The notes beneath the pieces are model-generated. The model saw only the letters and a list, made by a program, of their open reading frames with translations, did no database searches and had not been told where the DNA came from. A DNA stretch of 64,000 nt from Triplophysa rosa. Its lineage: Eukaryota; Chordata; Actinopteri; Cypriniformes; Nemacheilidae. The stretch is taken from NCBI RefSeq assembly GCF_024868665.1, contig NC_079899.1, positions 26,096,085 to 26,160,084 on the forward strand. The letters run 5' to 3'. How positions within the stretch are numbered: the first letter of the stretch is position 1; each line of letters opens with the position of its first letter. Both the position numbers and the translations under genes were made by a program. Below, one piece after another: positions 24,126 to 35,179 of this stretch.

Positions 24126-24974
24126 CTCAGGATGTGGAAAACACAGCTGACCTGGCTGAATAGACGACTGTCATGTCTGGCGGAGGCTGATCAGACGATA
24201 TGTCCTCCTGAAGACACACAGTGAGCAGCGAAAATCCAACCGAACTGTGTTACAGCAGAGATCGCGAGAAGCGAATGACAACCGAAGAGTAGCAGCGCAG
24301 GCAGACCTTATATGCTCTCAGGTAAGGGGGTGGGGCCTTACCTGGCATTGGCTGCGTGCTTCTGTCTGTCTAGCCAGACTTGGTGCAATTGGATGCTTCT
24401 GCAGAGGTCAGGTACGGATGCCCTTCCCATAGGTGGATCTCGAACACGAGATGATGAAAGAGAACAAATAACACTGCCGAGCATTGTAAGTTTGAAATGG
24501 CAGTATATAGTCATATAGTAAAGACGAATTGTTTTGATTTTTCCCAGGATTTTAAAGTGAATGAGCTGTGTTCTGATCATGTGCATTTAATCTACCTTAA
24601 ATTATTTCACATTAGTGATGAGTACATAATTATGAAGCCTAAACGACTGCTTGACTAGCCTGAGTTTTAACAGTTCCGTATGACAATGCATACATTTTCA
24701 AGTCTAACCATCTTTAACTGGAGCCAAAACGTTTCTGTCCTTCACGTAAATAGAAAAGTATTGAAATTAGTTGAGAAATGAAAACGATGTTGTGTTTTTA
24801 TCCAGATAACTGCAGCTCCACCATTCACTCATATGTCTTCGTAGTCGGCTTTTGCCCTCACCAATATGGCGGCGGCATTGACGTACATTTACATTACATT
24901 ACATTTATTCATTTAGCAGACACTTTTATCCAAAGCGACTTACAAGCTGGGTAAACAATGGAAGCAATTGGGGT

Positions 24975-25852
24975 TAGGGCTGTCACGATTATTAAATTAA
25001 TCAATGAAAAAAAATGAGATAACTCCGGTTATGCAATTTTTCAAAAATCATGTTTTTTATTTTATGCATTCCAATTAATTTCAGTCAAACTGCAGTTGGT
25101 TTGTTTCGATTTAAGCCATTATACCTCAAAGAAAATATACAGCTAACACCGTGTCTACACCGGATGCGACGCGACAAGAGACAATAGAACGCATTAGAAC
25201 CCATTTTCATTTTTTAATTGGTCCAGACCGGACGTGGCGCGACAATCCCATTAGAACAATGTGCCATGTGTCGCGTCCGGTGTAGACACGGTGTAACTAA
25301 CACTATAAAAACATGATAACATTAAAAAAATCTTGAATTTTGAATTTTTTAAACCAAGTTATCTCATTTTGGACCCGAACTCTTCATATATCTGCTGATA
25401 AAAGTCTGACACTTCATGATCTGCTGGGGGTTTTTATTGAAGCAGATAAAANTTTTACTGTAGTCTTGCAAGTGAGAAAAAAACAGACTAGAAGCTTTTC
25501 TATGACCGATAGTATTTTAATGGTGGCTTCAATTCACTCCTGATCAATTTACTTCATTTACAAGTATTTGGCGGTTGTATTATTGACAGGTAAAACCCTA
25601 AACCTTAAATATATGATGACCCAATTTTTTCCGATGTATTTCCAAGAAAAAATTGTATTGTCTTGTATTCAGAACAATATGGTCGTTTCAAAGCTGAATA
25701 AAAAATGAATGAGAATTAAATGTCAAAGCTCAAAAACAGACAATTAATCGTCATAATCACCAAAGCCCTAAGACAGACAATTAATCGCCATAATCGCAAT
25801 GATTTATTAGACAATTAATCGTCAGTCAAATTTCATAATCGTGACAGCCCTA
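24975..25852. mobile_element. non-autonomous hAT element with exact 8-bp target duplication
   Basis: The termini TAGGGCTGTCACGATTAT and ATAATCGTGACAGCCCTA are perfect inverted repeats, flanked on both sides by ATTGGGGT (24967-24974 and 25853-25860). An 8-bp duplication and these ends are characteristic of hAT. The interior carries a 440-bp block (25011-25451) nearly identical to 27278-27714 and a single N at 25452. No transposase is encoded. Confidence 0.9.
25147..25293. mobile_element. 147-bp Harbinger-like MITE, copy 1
   Basis: The ends CACCGTGTCTACACCGGATG and CGCGTCCGGTGTAGACACGGTG are inverted repeats of about 25 bp, flanked by TAA on both sides. The 3-bp duplication fits PIF/Harbinger. 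It sits inside the larger MITE nested in the hAT element. An equal-length copy is at 27411-27557. Confidence 0.8.
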
Positions 25853-25950
25853 ATTGGGGTCAGCATTAGGACAACAAAAAGCATAAGTGCAATAAATCAT
25901 GTCTCACAAAGCCTACTACAGTGTACAGAGCTAAGTTTTTAAAGATTTTT

Positions 25951-26006
<56 letters not shown>
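25951..26006. repeat. (GATA)n microsatellite
   Basis: About 14 GATA units in tandem. Confidence 0.95.
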
Positions 26007-26919
26007 GTAGAAAAAATTTAGAAGTCAGAATCCAGCGGACAATGCGGCGTCTAGTTATATATATATATATATATATATATATGTCTATGGAACAACCCCC
26101 GAGAAGGTGGAAAGCTAGCAAAAAACAAGGCGCGCTCGTTTAGAAAGACGATATGATTGGTCAGTTTTACTGTCACTCAAAATGAATATCTCCCATTGGT
26201 TTACTGTAGTGTCAGCCAGACGTATTATGCTAACAAAAGGCGCCCGACGTAGGCACATATATTCGACCTCTTGCAGCATGTGCAGGCTGCGCAGACAGCG
26301 TATGACATCGCAGAACTGCGACTGCTCCGTGATCTTGCATTACTCTCGTGAGACTTGGAAATCTCACGTGGATAGAGTCCGCATCGATCCAGGAAGTCAA
26401 ATATATATATATATTTTTTTTTAATTATGCTATAACAAACAAGCATACATTATATACTGTACATATTACAACCAGGAGAACAAGGCATAGAAAAAAAGAA
26501 GAAAAACATGAAAAAACAAAAAACAAGACCTTTGAATTATTCAAAAATATTGAGTTAACAGTTTTCATAGCTTTTCTGTTGGTACTAGTTTGAATGATCA
26601 AAAATATTTCTCAAATTCTTTAAACAGAACAGAGAAGAGAGGCTTATTGCCAGAAAACTGACACTTATGAATATAAAATTTAACGAACAAAATAAGCAAA
26701 TTAATTAAATAAGCTTCATTCCTAGCACTTTTTTCATACTTTAAATATCCAAAAATGACATTTTCATATTGTAATTCAAAATTATAGAAAATCTTATTTT
26801 TAATAAATAATAACACATCTTTCCAGGAAAATATACTATCTAATAGGGAAAATTGGCCGACTTTTATTGAAAATAATATTTTGAAGTTTTGAAATATATT
26901 TTTTTACGATAGTCTAGGT

Positions 26920-27218
26920 CAGTGGTTCTAAAACTTTTTCGTTGTAAGGCCCCCTTTGTGTAGAGTGCATCGCTTTGCGGCCCCCCAAATAAAGACTTAT
27001 AATCTTAAATGTAACCTTTTTATTTAAACAAAAACATATTCGGTTATACAATGCTTTAACATCAATTCTTTTGACTGGTGGTCTTATTTTTCTGACGTTT
27101 GATTGCATAAAATCTATTATCAATTTCTATATTTCATAAAATGCCACAAAATCTGTGGCCCCTGGATCCATCTCGGCCCCCCCCCCAGGGGCCACGGCCC
27201 CCAGTTTGAGAACTACTG
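26920..27218. mobile_element. hAT MITE, exact 8-bp target duplication
   Basis: The element begins CAGTGGTTCTAAAACTTTTT and ends GTTTGAGAACTACTG. GTCTAGGT is present on both sides (26912-26919 and 27219-27226). CAGTGGTTCT is a classic hAT terminus. It has C-rich internal subterminal sequence (GGCCCCC) and no coding capacity. Confidence 0.9.
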
Positions 27219-27246
27219 GTCTAGGTCATCATAGAGGGCCCGGAGG

Positions 27247-27652
27247 ATTCGCTACTAATATGAAGAGTTTGGTTTCAAAATGAGATAACTCCGGTTTTGC
27301 AATTTTTAAAAAATCATGTTTTTTATTGTGCATTCCAATTAATTTCAGTCAAACTGCAGTTGGTTTGTTTCGATTTAAGCCATTATATCTCAAAGAAAAT
27401 ATACAGCTAACACCGTGTCTACACCGGATGCGACGCGACAAGAGACAATAGAACGCATTAGAACCCATTTTCATTTTTTAATTGGTCCAGACCGGACGTG
27501 GCGCGACAATCCCATTAGAACAATGTGCCATGTGTCGCGTCCGGTGTAGACACGGTGTAACTAACACTATAAAAACATGATAACATTAAAAAAATCTTGA
27601 ATTTTGAATTTTTTAAACCAAGTTATCTCATTTTGGACCCGAACTCTTCATA
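27247..27652. mobile_element. MITE with ATGAAGAGTTTGGTT termini, carrying a nested Harbinger-like MITE
   Basis: The left terminus ATGAAGAGTTTGGTTTCAAA then ATGAGATAAC is mirrored by GTTATCTCATTTTGGACCCG then AACTCTTCAT. A shorter diverged copy is at 51893-52108. A left-truncated copy lies inside the hAT element at 25011. The 147-bp Harbinger-like MITE is inserted at 27411-27557 between TAA duplications. Confidence 0.75.
27411..27557. mobile_element. 147-bp Harbinger-like MITE, copy 2
   Basis: Same length, ends and TAA flanks as the copy at 25147-25293. It was carried to both places as part of the larger 440-bp block, since the surrounding sequence is also shared. Confidence 0.8.
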
Positions 27653-28400
27653 TATCTGCTGATAAAAGTCTGACACTTCATGATCTGCTGGGGGTTTTAT
27701 TGAAGCAGATAAAACTCGTGTCTCATCACAGATGTCTTTAACGTGTTCATGTTTCAGTCAGCAGATCATAAACAGCTTCACTGTGAAATCAGAAAGATGA
27801 CAGATGGACCGAGATTTGTGCGAACTGAAGCGATCTGTCAGACGCCATTTACTTTGGTTTTATGACTTTTACTCGTTCACCTCTGGTTCATGCGTTACGA
27901 GGGTTTAGTGGTTTTAAACGTTGAGACGTTAACAGATGCTCTTCTCTGTTTTAACAGCACACAGGTTTGACAGAATCAAAGTGAATGTGTTCACTGATGT
28001 TACAGGCACGCGGCCGCTCTTTATGAGCTTCAGGAGTCCCAGCGGCTCACAGCGGTCACGCGCGCAACACGCGGGGGATTGTCAGGTCATCTCGGTTATC
28101 TGTGCGTGTCTCTGATTTACATTCCACACGATGTGATTCAATATCGTGACTTGAGCTTCACCTTCATTTCTGCTTAGATACGAGAAGAATGTTGATTCTG
28201 ATTCAGTAATCATGAAAGAGCTCTGTTTGATCGGATTTGAAAGTAATCAAATGTTGATTTTGAATAAGTTCGAGATTTAATTCGATCAGACTGATATTCA
28301 CCTGACAGACAGAAAAGTAAAGAAATTATGTGAGCCGTAGAGATCAGAACATCACAAAATATGTCTCGTGTTTAATGTATAATATATAACGTTAGATAGA

Positions 28401-28710
28401 CCGTTTCATCGGACGCGCGCGCGCCTGAGCCCCAGTTAACTTCCGGTCTGTGTTTGGCTAGTGTCTAATAATATAACGATTTAATGTATGTTAATATTCA
28501 TTTGTATTATTATTTTATTGTATAATAACTATATTAAATAAACGATCTGTTGAATTTCGTTGTATGTTCATTTGATTAAATAAACGATTCGTTGAATGTG
28601 TCCTGTAGTTCGGTGGCATTTAAAGAAAGCGTGTGGCACACTGACATCTAGCGGTTGAGCTTGGTATCGCAGTCTGAATTCAGAATATTGGAGAGACGAG
28701 TTTAGCCAAG
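28401..28710 (+). mobile_element. CCGTTTCATC/ACTTCCGGT MITE family, copy 1 (right-truncated)
   Basis: It contains CCGTTTCATCGGAC, CCCCAGTTAACTTCCGGT, TTTGGCTAGTGTCTAATAAT, GTGTCCTGTAGTTCGGTGGC and GACATCTAGCGG in the same order as the copies at 38435-38988 and 44158-44593, but stops after TTTAGCCAAG and lacks the right inverted terminus. Confidence 0.75.
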
Positions 28711-28989
28711 TAACCAAGTCTGTGTTTCATATTAAATAGATGTAAATGAGACACATCTGCTGTCATTGTTTTGTGGTTCAGACAAACAGTTCTGTTATTA
28801 TAATACGTCTGGCAGAAATATAGATGAATAAACACTTGTTTAACACACGCTGCACTACACACAGACACACACATCAAGTGAACTTTAATAACGTGTTTTA
28901 GTTCATTTACCTGTGGTTGATAAATGTTTCAGGTTGAGGATATACTGTAAAATGATTCACTTTAGACTGTAAATCGTATTATATTGTAT

Positions 28990-29102
28990 TGTCATTGTGT
29001 TGAATGTCTGTACTAGAAGCTTCCAACACCAAAGAAAATTCCTTGTGTGTGCAAGCACACTTGGCAATAAAGCTCTTCTGATTCTGATTCTGATTCTGAT
29101 TT
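28990..29102 (+). mobile_element. 3' tail of an L2/CR1-type LINE
   Basis: AATTCCTTGTGTGTGCAAGC, then ACTTGGCAATAAAGCTCTTC, ends in a short (TGATTC)n-like tail. This is the well-known 3' end of vertebrate L2/CR1-like LINEs. No coding sequence is attached. Confidence 0.7.
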
Positions 29103-29273
29103 ACTTGTGGGCACTTGAATGATTGAGAAGTTTACAGTAGAAATGTAATGTGTAATCTCATATTCATTTACATTCGTAAAGCTGTGTTTCTGTCATTTAC
29201 AGAAGTACGAGTGTTTTCAATATAATGTATTTATGTAAAAAAAAGGAAGATGATTTACTGCTAATATAATTTA

Positions 29274-29508
29274 TTGGGGTGGTTTCCCAGACAGGGCTTA
29301 AGTCTAGTCCCAGATCAACTTAAATGTTAGGTCTTGATCAAAACGCATCTTAACACTGACACATCTTAAAATATATCAGCGTGATTGTTTTGTCTCAAGA
29401 CGCACATGTTTTTTATAAAGTATGCTTTTAAAAACGATTTAAATATCCCAATTTAGCTAAGGCCTAATCCTGTCTTAAACTGATCCTGGTCCGGGAAACC
29501 GCCCCTAG
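29274..29508. mobile_element. GGTTTCCCAG/CCGGGAAACC MITE, copy 1
   Basis: The left end GGGGTGGTTTCCCAGACAGG is mirrored by CCTGGTCCGGGAAACCGCCCC. Internal GTCTAGTCC and TTGTTTTGTCTCAAGACGCA are shared with copies at 36672-36909 and 59615-59802. Confidence 0.75.
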
Positions 29509-30249
29509 TGTTCATTACACTCCGTTTATTGTCACGTCTGCTGTTGTTTTGAGTCTTCAGGTCACAGATGTGATGATATAACAGCATTGATCATTAATGA
29601 TGATCATCAGTTAATGTCTGGAAAGTGTTTGACAGATCAAGTGTGATTATATCCTCTGTATGTTGAAGTTTCATTTCTCTGCTGGTGATAATTGATTCCT
29701 GGCACACAAACACATGAATCTGGAAAGATTTTCACATTCACTCGCTGCCAGAATATGAGCTTACGTCTCTCATGACGGCTGCTGTGTCACAATTCTATTC
29801 CAGCATTTCTCTGGTGTCATGAATATCCGCTGTGTTCTCATGCAGACATCATGGACTATAAAACTGGAGACAGCGCTGGTTCTCAATAAAAGCTCAGTGT
29901 CTGTCTGTCAGAAGCGGAAGACTTCATCATTACAGCCATTAGACATTTGATTTATTGAAATGTGTGCGTGTCTTACAGCAAACAGCACAGATTTCATTTA
30001 ATCATTTCTCTGAAAACAGCACGACATCAGTACAGACTGTGATGAAGGACACATTCATTTATAGTGATGATGAGCAGAAGGCAGTGGATGATGAAGTGTT
30101 CTGGATTGTTGGTAAATGGTGATTTTGTTTTTCAGTCCTGAGATGAACATGTCATGTAAAGAAAAGGTGAATGATTTGAGATGTTCGAGTTGATTTTTGT
30201 CCTGTGAGTGAAGCACAGTTCTCATTATTTAAACACCACAGTTTGCATG

Positions 30250-30833
30250 TACACTCTTAAAAATAAAGGTTCCTAAAAGGTTGTTCACAGCGATGCCATA
30301 GAAGACCTTTTTTTGGTTCCACAAAGAAGCATTCAGTCAAAGGTTCTTTAAAGTCCCCGTGAACCGGAAGTTGCGATCGTTTTTACTTCCGAATTTCCGA
30401 GTGAAAAGGAATTTCAAAGGAGATAATGAGTGGGCGTGGCTTGCGTTTTTCACTGCAAATTGATTGGATGTATAAAAACAGCTGTTGCGGTTTGAAATAA
30501 AATGGCAGCAGACTGACAGTTGAAGGGGAGGGGTTAACAGATGCTCCGCCCAAGCCGTCTAATTTACGTCATTGGAGATGGATAGTCATTTCAGGACGGA
30601 AGTGCATTTTCAGATTTTAACTGATGATTATGAGGGTACATGAGTTTTAAAAAGAGAATGACCCACATTGATAAACTATTTACTATAAACGCTGCAATAT
30701 TTCATGAAAAAATAAGAATTGTCATTTTTAATTTCACTGGGACTTTAAAGAACCATCTCTTTCTTACCTTCTAATAATGGATGTTATAGGTTCTTCTATG
30801 GCACCGTGAAGCACCTTTATTTTTAAGAGTGTA
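30250..30833. mobile_element. TA-flanked MITE interrupted by another MITE
   Basis: The left end TACACTCTTAAAAATAAAGG is the mirror of the right end CCTTTATTTTTAAGAGTGTA. The middle is occupied by a 389-bp insertion at 30354-30742. The uninterrupted version of the site (AAAGGTTCTTTAAAGAACC) is visible at about 8018-8037. Confidence 0.8.
30354..30742. mobile_element. MITE inserted at CTTTAAAG
   Basis: The element runs from TCCCCGTGAACC to TTTCACTGGGA (inverted ends) and is flanked by CTTTAAAG on both sides (30346-30353 and 30743-30750). Because that octamer is palindromic, the true duplication could be 8 bp or only TTAA, leaving the superfamily open. Internal sequence includes GGGCGTGGCTTGCG and no open frame of note. 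Confidence 0.75.
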
Positions 30834-31699
30834 TTTGTGTTTTCTCGTTTTTGTCTTTTTCATCAATGTCTTCTCGGAGTGATGGAGCAGGAGATTTGGA
30901 TTCACTTGAGTAACAGATCTGTTCCAGACTTTAATTGTGTTCTTCAGACGACACGGCTCCTGTACAGTCTGACAGATGCCCACCACCACCCCACCGATCC
31001 GTTTTCACTCTGATTATACTGTTCGTTTGTTCTTCTGCGTCATGAACGTCTGTCGGACCACACGTGGTGAATTCTGTCTGTGGATGTTAAAGTTGAGAGA
31101 GAGAGATTAGGAGCATTGTCTGGTTTCGAGTCTGGCTTCTGAAACCGACATGATGTCATTTAACCATCTGAACTACAGGACACACAGTCTCCATCCGAAC
31201 ACGAATGCTGTTTCTCAAAGTGAAGTGAACGATGTGATTTTATTCCTGTTTGATGTTGTTGAGGTCACGAGATGTGTGAGAAACAGAACAGACTCATAAA
31301 TCACACAGAAATGAGCTATTGAGTAATATCGAGTCTCTGAGGACGCCAAACAGCCACTGGGGAAAACTTGTAAAGGTTTTAATTATGAGCCCATAAAGTG
31401 TGTAAGTTCTTGAGAGAGAGTTTTTCCTTTTCTCACAGTCTGTACAATCACTTACGCCCGTTTCTTCTCTCTGACGGCGTGAGTTTTGAGATTGAAACCC
31501 TTCAGACATCATGAGTTTCACACTTTACCACTTAAATCAACTCCAGCGTGTGTGAGAGAGAAGAAGAGACGTCCTGAGCAGGTGTTTGGATTCTCACACG
31601 TCAGAGTTCAACATCCATCACAACGCCTCACCTTCACATATTAAAACAAACAGAATCAAATCTGTCAATAACGGGTTAAATCAAGCTTTATACGCCACT

Positions 31700-32765
31700 G
31701 AATCTCAACATCAAGGCCCTTGTTTATAAAACGTGCGTACACACAGATTTGATCATAAAGCGTGAGTACGCAAAAATCCACGGCAACGTTCATATTTATA
31801 AAAACAGTCTTTGGTGTGAAAAAGTGCTTAGCGCCACGTCAGGGTGTACACAGACGTACGCACTTTTGCTTGTTCGAGTGCTGCAGGTTTTTGGAAACAT
31901 AAGGCCGTGTTCACACTTGACTTCTTTTTTTGACAAGAAAAAGTTGACAATGGCACTTTATTAGTAAAAAAAAACAAAAAACGCTGCAACGTTGTGTTTA
32001 CAAAAAGCAGCCGGCAATGTTCAAAGATAGCATTTGTGCACGGAGGCAGACAGGCTTCATAGGCAGCGTAACGGAAGTCTATTTGAATTATAAACAGAGA
32101 GCGTCTTTGCTATAACCAATCACATATTTAAAAACTACTGTACAGAAGTTATTGAAAGTGAAAATTAAACTTACATTTATATAAAACTATGCTCCAACGG
32201 GCGTTTTATTTTTTCGAGCTTGAGCCTTCTCGACCAATTACGTTCCTCGCATGTTGTTATGGAAACGACAGGTCTCTGTCATTGGTTAGCTGTGAAAAAA
32301 GGTGCTTAACATGGGGCGTTTTTTTCAGAAAAGTTGAACTTCAACCTCAAGAGGCGCTCTGAGCTGCAGAAAAAGATGTTGGCGCTTAAAAAAACGCTCA
32401 GGACTTTTTTTGAAAACATGATTTACTCCATAGAATTATGATGTAAAACATATGCTAGCAGCTTCAAAAAAGAAGTGAAGTGTGAACATGGCCTTAGTCA
32501 TTCTTGCCGCTCGTAAAGGATTTGAATGTTGACAGGTGCTCTTTCACATATCAATGACATTAATTAGACATCATTAAAAGGCGAGATCTGAAACTGTTCA
32601 GCTGCCTGCAAATTCACGATCATTTGCGATGTATAGATTTCACATCTGATAGAGAGGCCTACATGCGTTCTTTGCGTACGTTCGTTCTATGAATCACACG
32701 TATGCACTTTGAGAAATGATCGTAAAATCAAATTTATTCTAGTAACATTTCATAAATGAGACCCC
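31700..32765. mobile_element. composite repeat with a nested MITE
   Basis: The outer repeat reads CCCTTGTTTATAAAACGTGC at the left and TTTCATAAATGAGACCCC at the right. Its centre is split by an element at 31900-32496 with ends TAAGGCCGTGTTCACACTTG and CAAGTGTGAACAYGGCCTTA-like sequence (one mismatch), an inverted repeat of about 30 bp. Confidence 0.6.
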
Positions 32766-34488
32766 AAACGTTTGCTCTCACCTGTGTCTCAGATATTTCT
32801 CTTCTCATTCTTCTTCTTCTGTTGTATTCATGCGTGTAAGAAAACGCAGCGGGGCGGCCGGTGGTCACGTGATAAACACATCAGGCTCTTTCAGCGGCTC
32901 ACACATGAGTACAGGCTTTTAAAATATTTTTGTAGTGAAGTGAAGTTTATGAATAAAGCCGTCTTTCACAGAGCTCTGATTGATAAGAATCTCAGAGGAG
33001 AACAGACTGTGGGGACATAAACGCCGGTGCATGCTGGGATACGTGTGCACGGGGCTGTTCAGTGTAGCTGATGGGATCGTTGACAAAATATGAAATGGAC
33101 TACGATATAATGGAAACGTTTCCTGTTTTCATGATCCGTCAGAGGAATATTTCGTGTTTAATACTTGGATTGTAATCAGGCTCCACACACACATAAAATC
33201 TCATGGTTTGATCTAATGTGCGATCGTCATGTTATTGAATTCAAGAGAACTCTGTGGGGTCATATGTATGTGCGATGTTTGCCAAATACCGATCATGTTT
33301 CTCCTGAATGAGTGAAGAGCTTTTAAGGAAATACATATCATGAAATCCAAACTATTTTGAATTCAAATGTAATATTGAAGTTATTGTTGTAAATCTTAAA
33401 GATGTACCTTAGCAATATTTGTCTTTGGGAAAGTTCCTTAGATTTCTTTAAAGAAATGATTCTTTTACATTTCTTTGACCTGGAAGTTTCTTTATGTAAT
33501 AAATTACAAATCAAGATTTTATGAAGGATTCTTGATTGATTTAAAGACTGTCGCTCATCAGATGACAGGATCTGTTCTTTAATACGGAAGCGTTGCGTGA
33601 CTACAGTATTGAAACATGAAGTAGCTAACAGTGTGAAAAGTGTTTATTATCATCCGCATGAAATCACAGACATTTATCCATCTTTCAGCACAGAAATCGT
33701 ATCCCAGCGTTTAACTGAGATTCTGATACTGATCTGCTTTTATAAGTCAACGATTTGTACAAATATTCAAACATGTGGACACGGCTAATTGTAAAACGAA
33801 CAGTGAGTAAAAACACACGGTGATACCGCGGTATTTTCACACAAATGACCTGAGGTGGTCTGTCCTATCAAAGCTTTCTGAGTAATGATATGAAAATAAT
33901 AGAGGGAATGAAACAGCAAATCTTTTCTGCAGAGACGAAGGAGGATTTCTGCTTAGTTTGGCATTTGAAGCGGCTTCTCGATATTTGACACTTCAGTCAA
34001 GTTTGAGTTTGCCAAACTGAACTCCGGCGGCGGCGTCCAACGGCCCTCACAGCACAAATAAAACTAAAGAGCACCTGGGTGTCTCCATACTTGACATGAA
34101 ACAGAACGAACGAACGAACACACGTGCAAAAAATCAAAACTGTTTCTTTAACAGGTGGTCCTGAGACAAACACATATGTGTCTTCAGCTGCCATCGAAAA
34201 ACATTCATCAACCTTCTTTCATTGCAGGAGAACATTTCTAACATTTTCAACTAAAAACTGAAACCTTCCAACGACTAAATTAAATGACCAAGAAAAAACA
34301 GATTGTGATGATTTTCTGTCTCCTCACGTGAAAGCAGATCAACACAACAGCTCGGATGAATTTTACTGTAAGACATGTTTCAGTATGAAAAGGAAGTGAA
34401 TCAACAGCTGTTGAAAATGAAAATGAACGAACTGCCGGGGAATCAGAAGTGATGAATCACATGATGCGAATCATTCTCCTCTGAATTC

Positions 34489-35179
34489 ACTGTAAAAAAT
34501 TATTATGTGTCGTAGTAGATTTCATGAAATTAATCGAGTAAACTTTACTTAATACAATTGTGTTCTTGTTTTTTAACCAAAGTCATAAAATTACAGAAAA
34601 AATCTCGGAATTCTAAATGCGCAAAATTGTTGAGTGAATTCAACTTAATTTTATCATGTTCAAGCCCATTCAACTTGTATAAAGCATCTTTACATCATTA
34701 TTTTGTGGTGGGACTACATTAATTATTCTAACTGAGCAGTGAATTGCTTTGCATGCGACAGCATTATGGAGAATCATTTTTGTGAAAAAGTGATTTTTTA
34801 TGTGCTTTACAATAAAATGAAAGTCTTGAAAGAGATTCTGTTTGTGTTTTTGAGTTTGGTGGTTAGCATGGTTCAGAAGAGCGGTGCTTGTGCTCAGGTC
34901 ATGAGAGAGCTCAAGATGTGCGTTTCTTCACTCCGTGAACAGTTATGACACTAATGTCAGTGCTGAGACAACTCTCAGTTTACTTAAAACATAAATAAAT
35001 GATAAACTGAAGATCATGAAGTTAACTCCAATACTCAAATGAGTATTTCTTCTTGACTTTTTTAAGTTTATCATGTGACTTGTGCTTGAATAATTTAGGT
35101 AATTTTACTTGATTTATTCATGGAATATTGCGTTAAAAATATATATATTAAGTAAATATCTGTGTCATGTTTTACAGTG
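34489..35179. mobile_element. MITE with CACTGTAAAA termini
   Basis: CACTGTAAAAAATTATTATG at the left is mirrored by TTTTACAGTG at the right, with AT-rich inverted subterminal sequence. An interior frame (34739-34948) has no recognisable homology and is treated as chance. Confidence 0.55.

Larger units (their letters stand above)
20755..24466 (-). mobile_element. DIRS-type tyrosine-recombinase retroelement, broken
   Basis: Minus-strand element of about 3.7 kb. In element order it has a left terminal repeat (about 24290-24466), a gag-like region (about 23030-24125), reverse transcriptase (about 22230-22619), RNase H (about 21640-22000), a methyltransferase-like or downstream region (about 21180-21510), then a right terminus (20755-21083) containing inverted copies of the left terminal sequence. 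DIRS elements replicate through a circular intermediate and integrate with a tyrosine recombinase instead of an integrase. Here the frames are broken repeatedly, the part of RT that should carry the YxDD catalytic motif is absent, and the downstream frame runs into the terminal repeat with no recombinase domain. It is therefore an inactive deletion derivative. Confidence 0.8.
24891..26035. repeat. insertion into the right arm: dispersed teleost repeat plus nested transposons
   Basis: Immediately after ATTGACGTA of the arm, the sequence changes to the very common teleost repeat containing CATTTAGCAGACACTTTTAT and CCAAAGCGACTTACAA. This repeat is itself split by the hAT element at 24975-25852 and resumes at 25853. 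It ends in a (GATA)n tract at 25951-26006, after which the arm resumes at AATGCGGCGTCTAG. Confidence 0.65.

Noticed and set aside
34739..34948. A 69-residue plus-strand frame with a hydrophobic segment
   Set aside because: It lies inside a MITE with CACTGTAAAA termini. No homology or splice context was seen.
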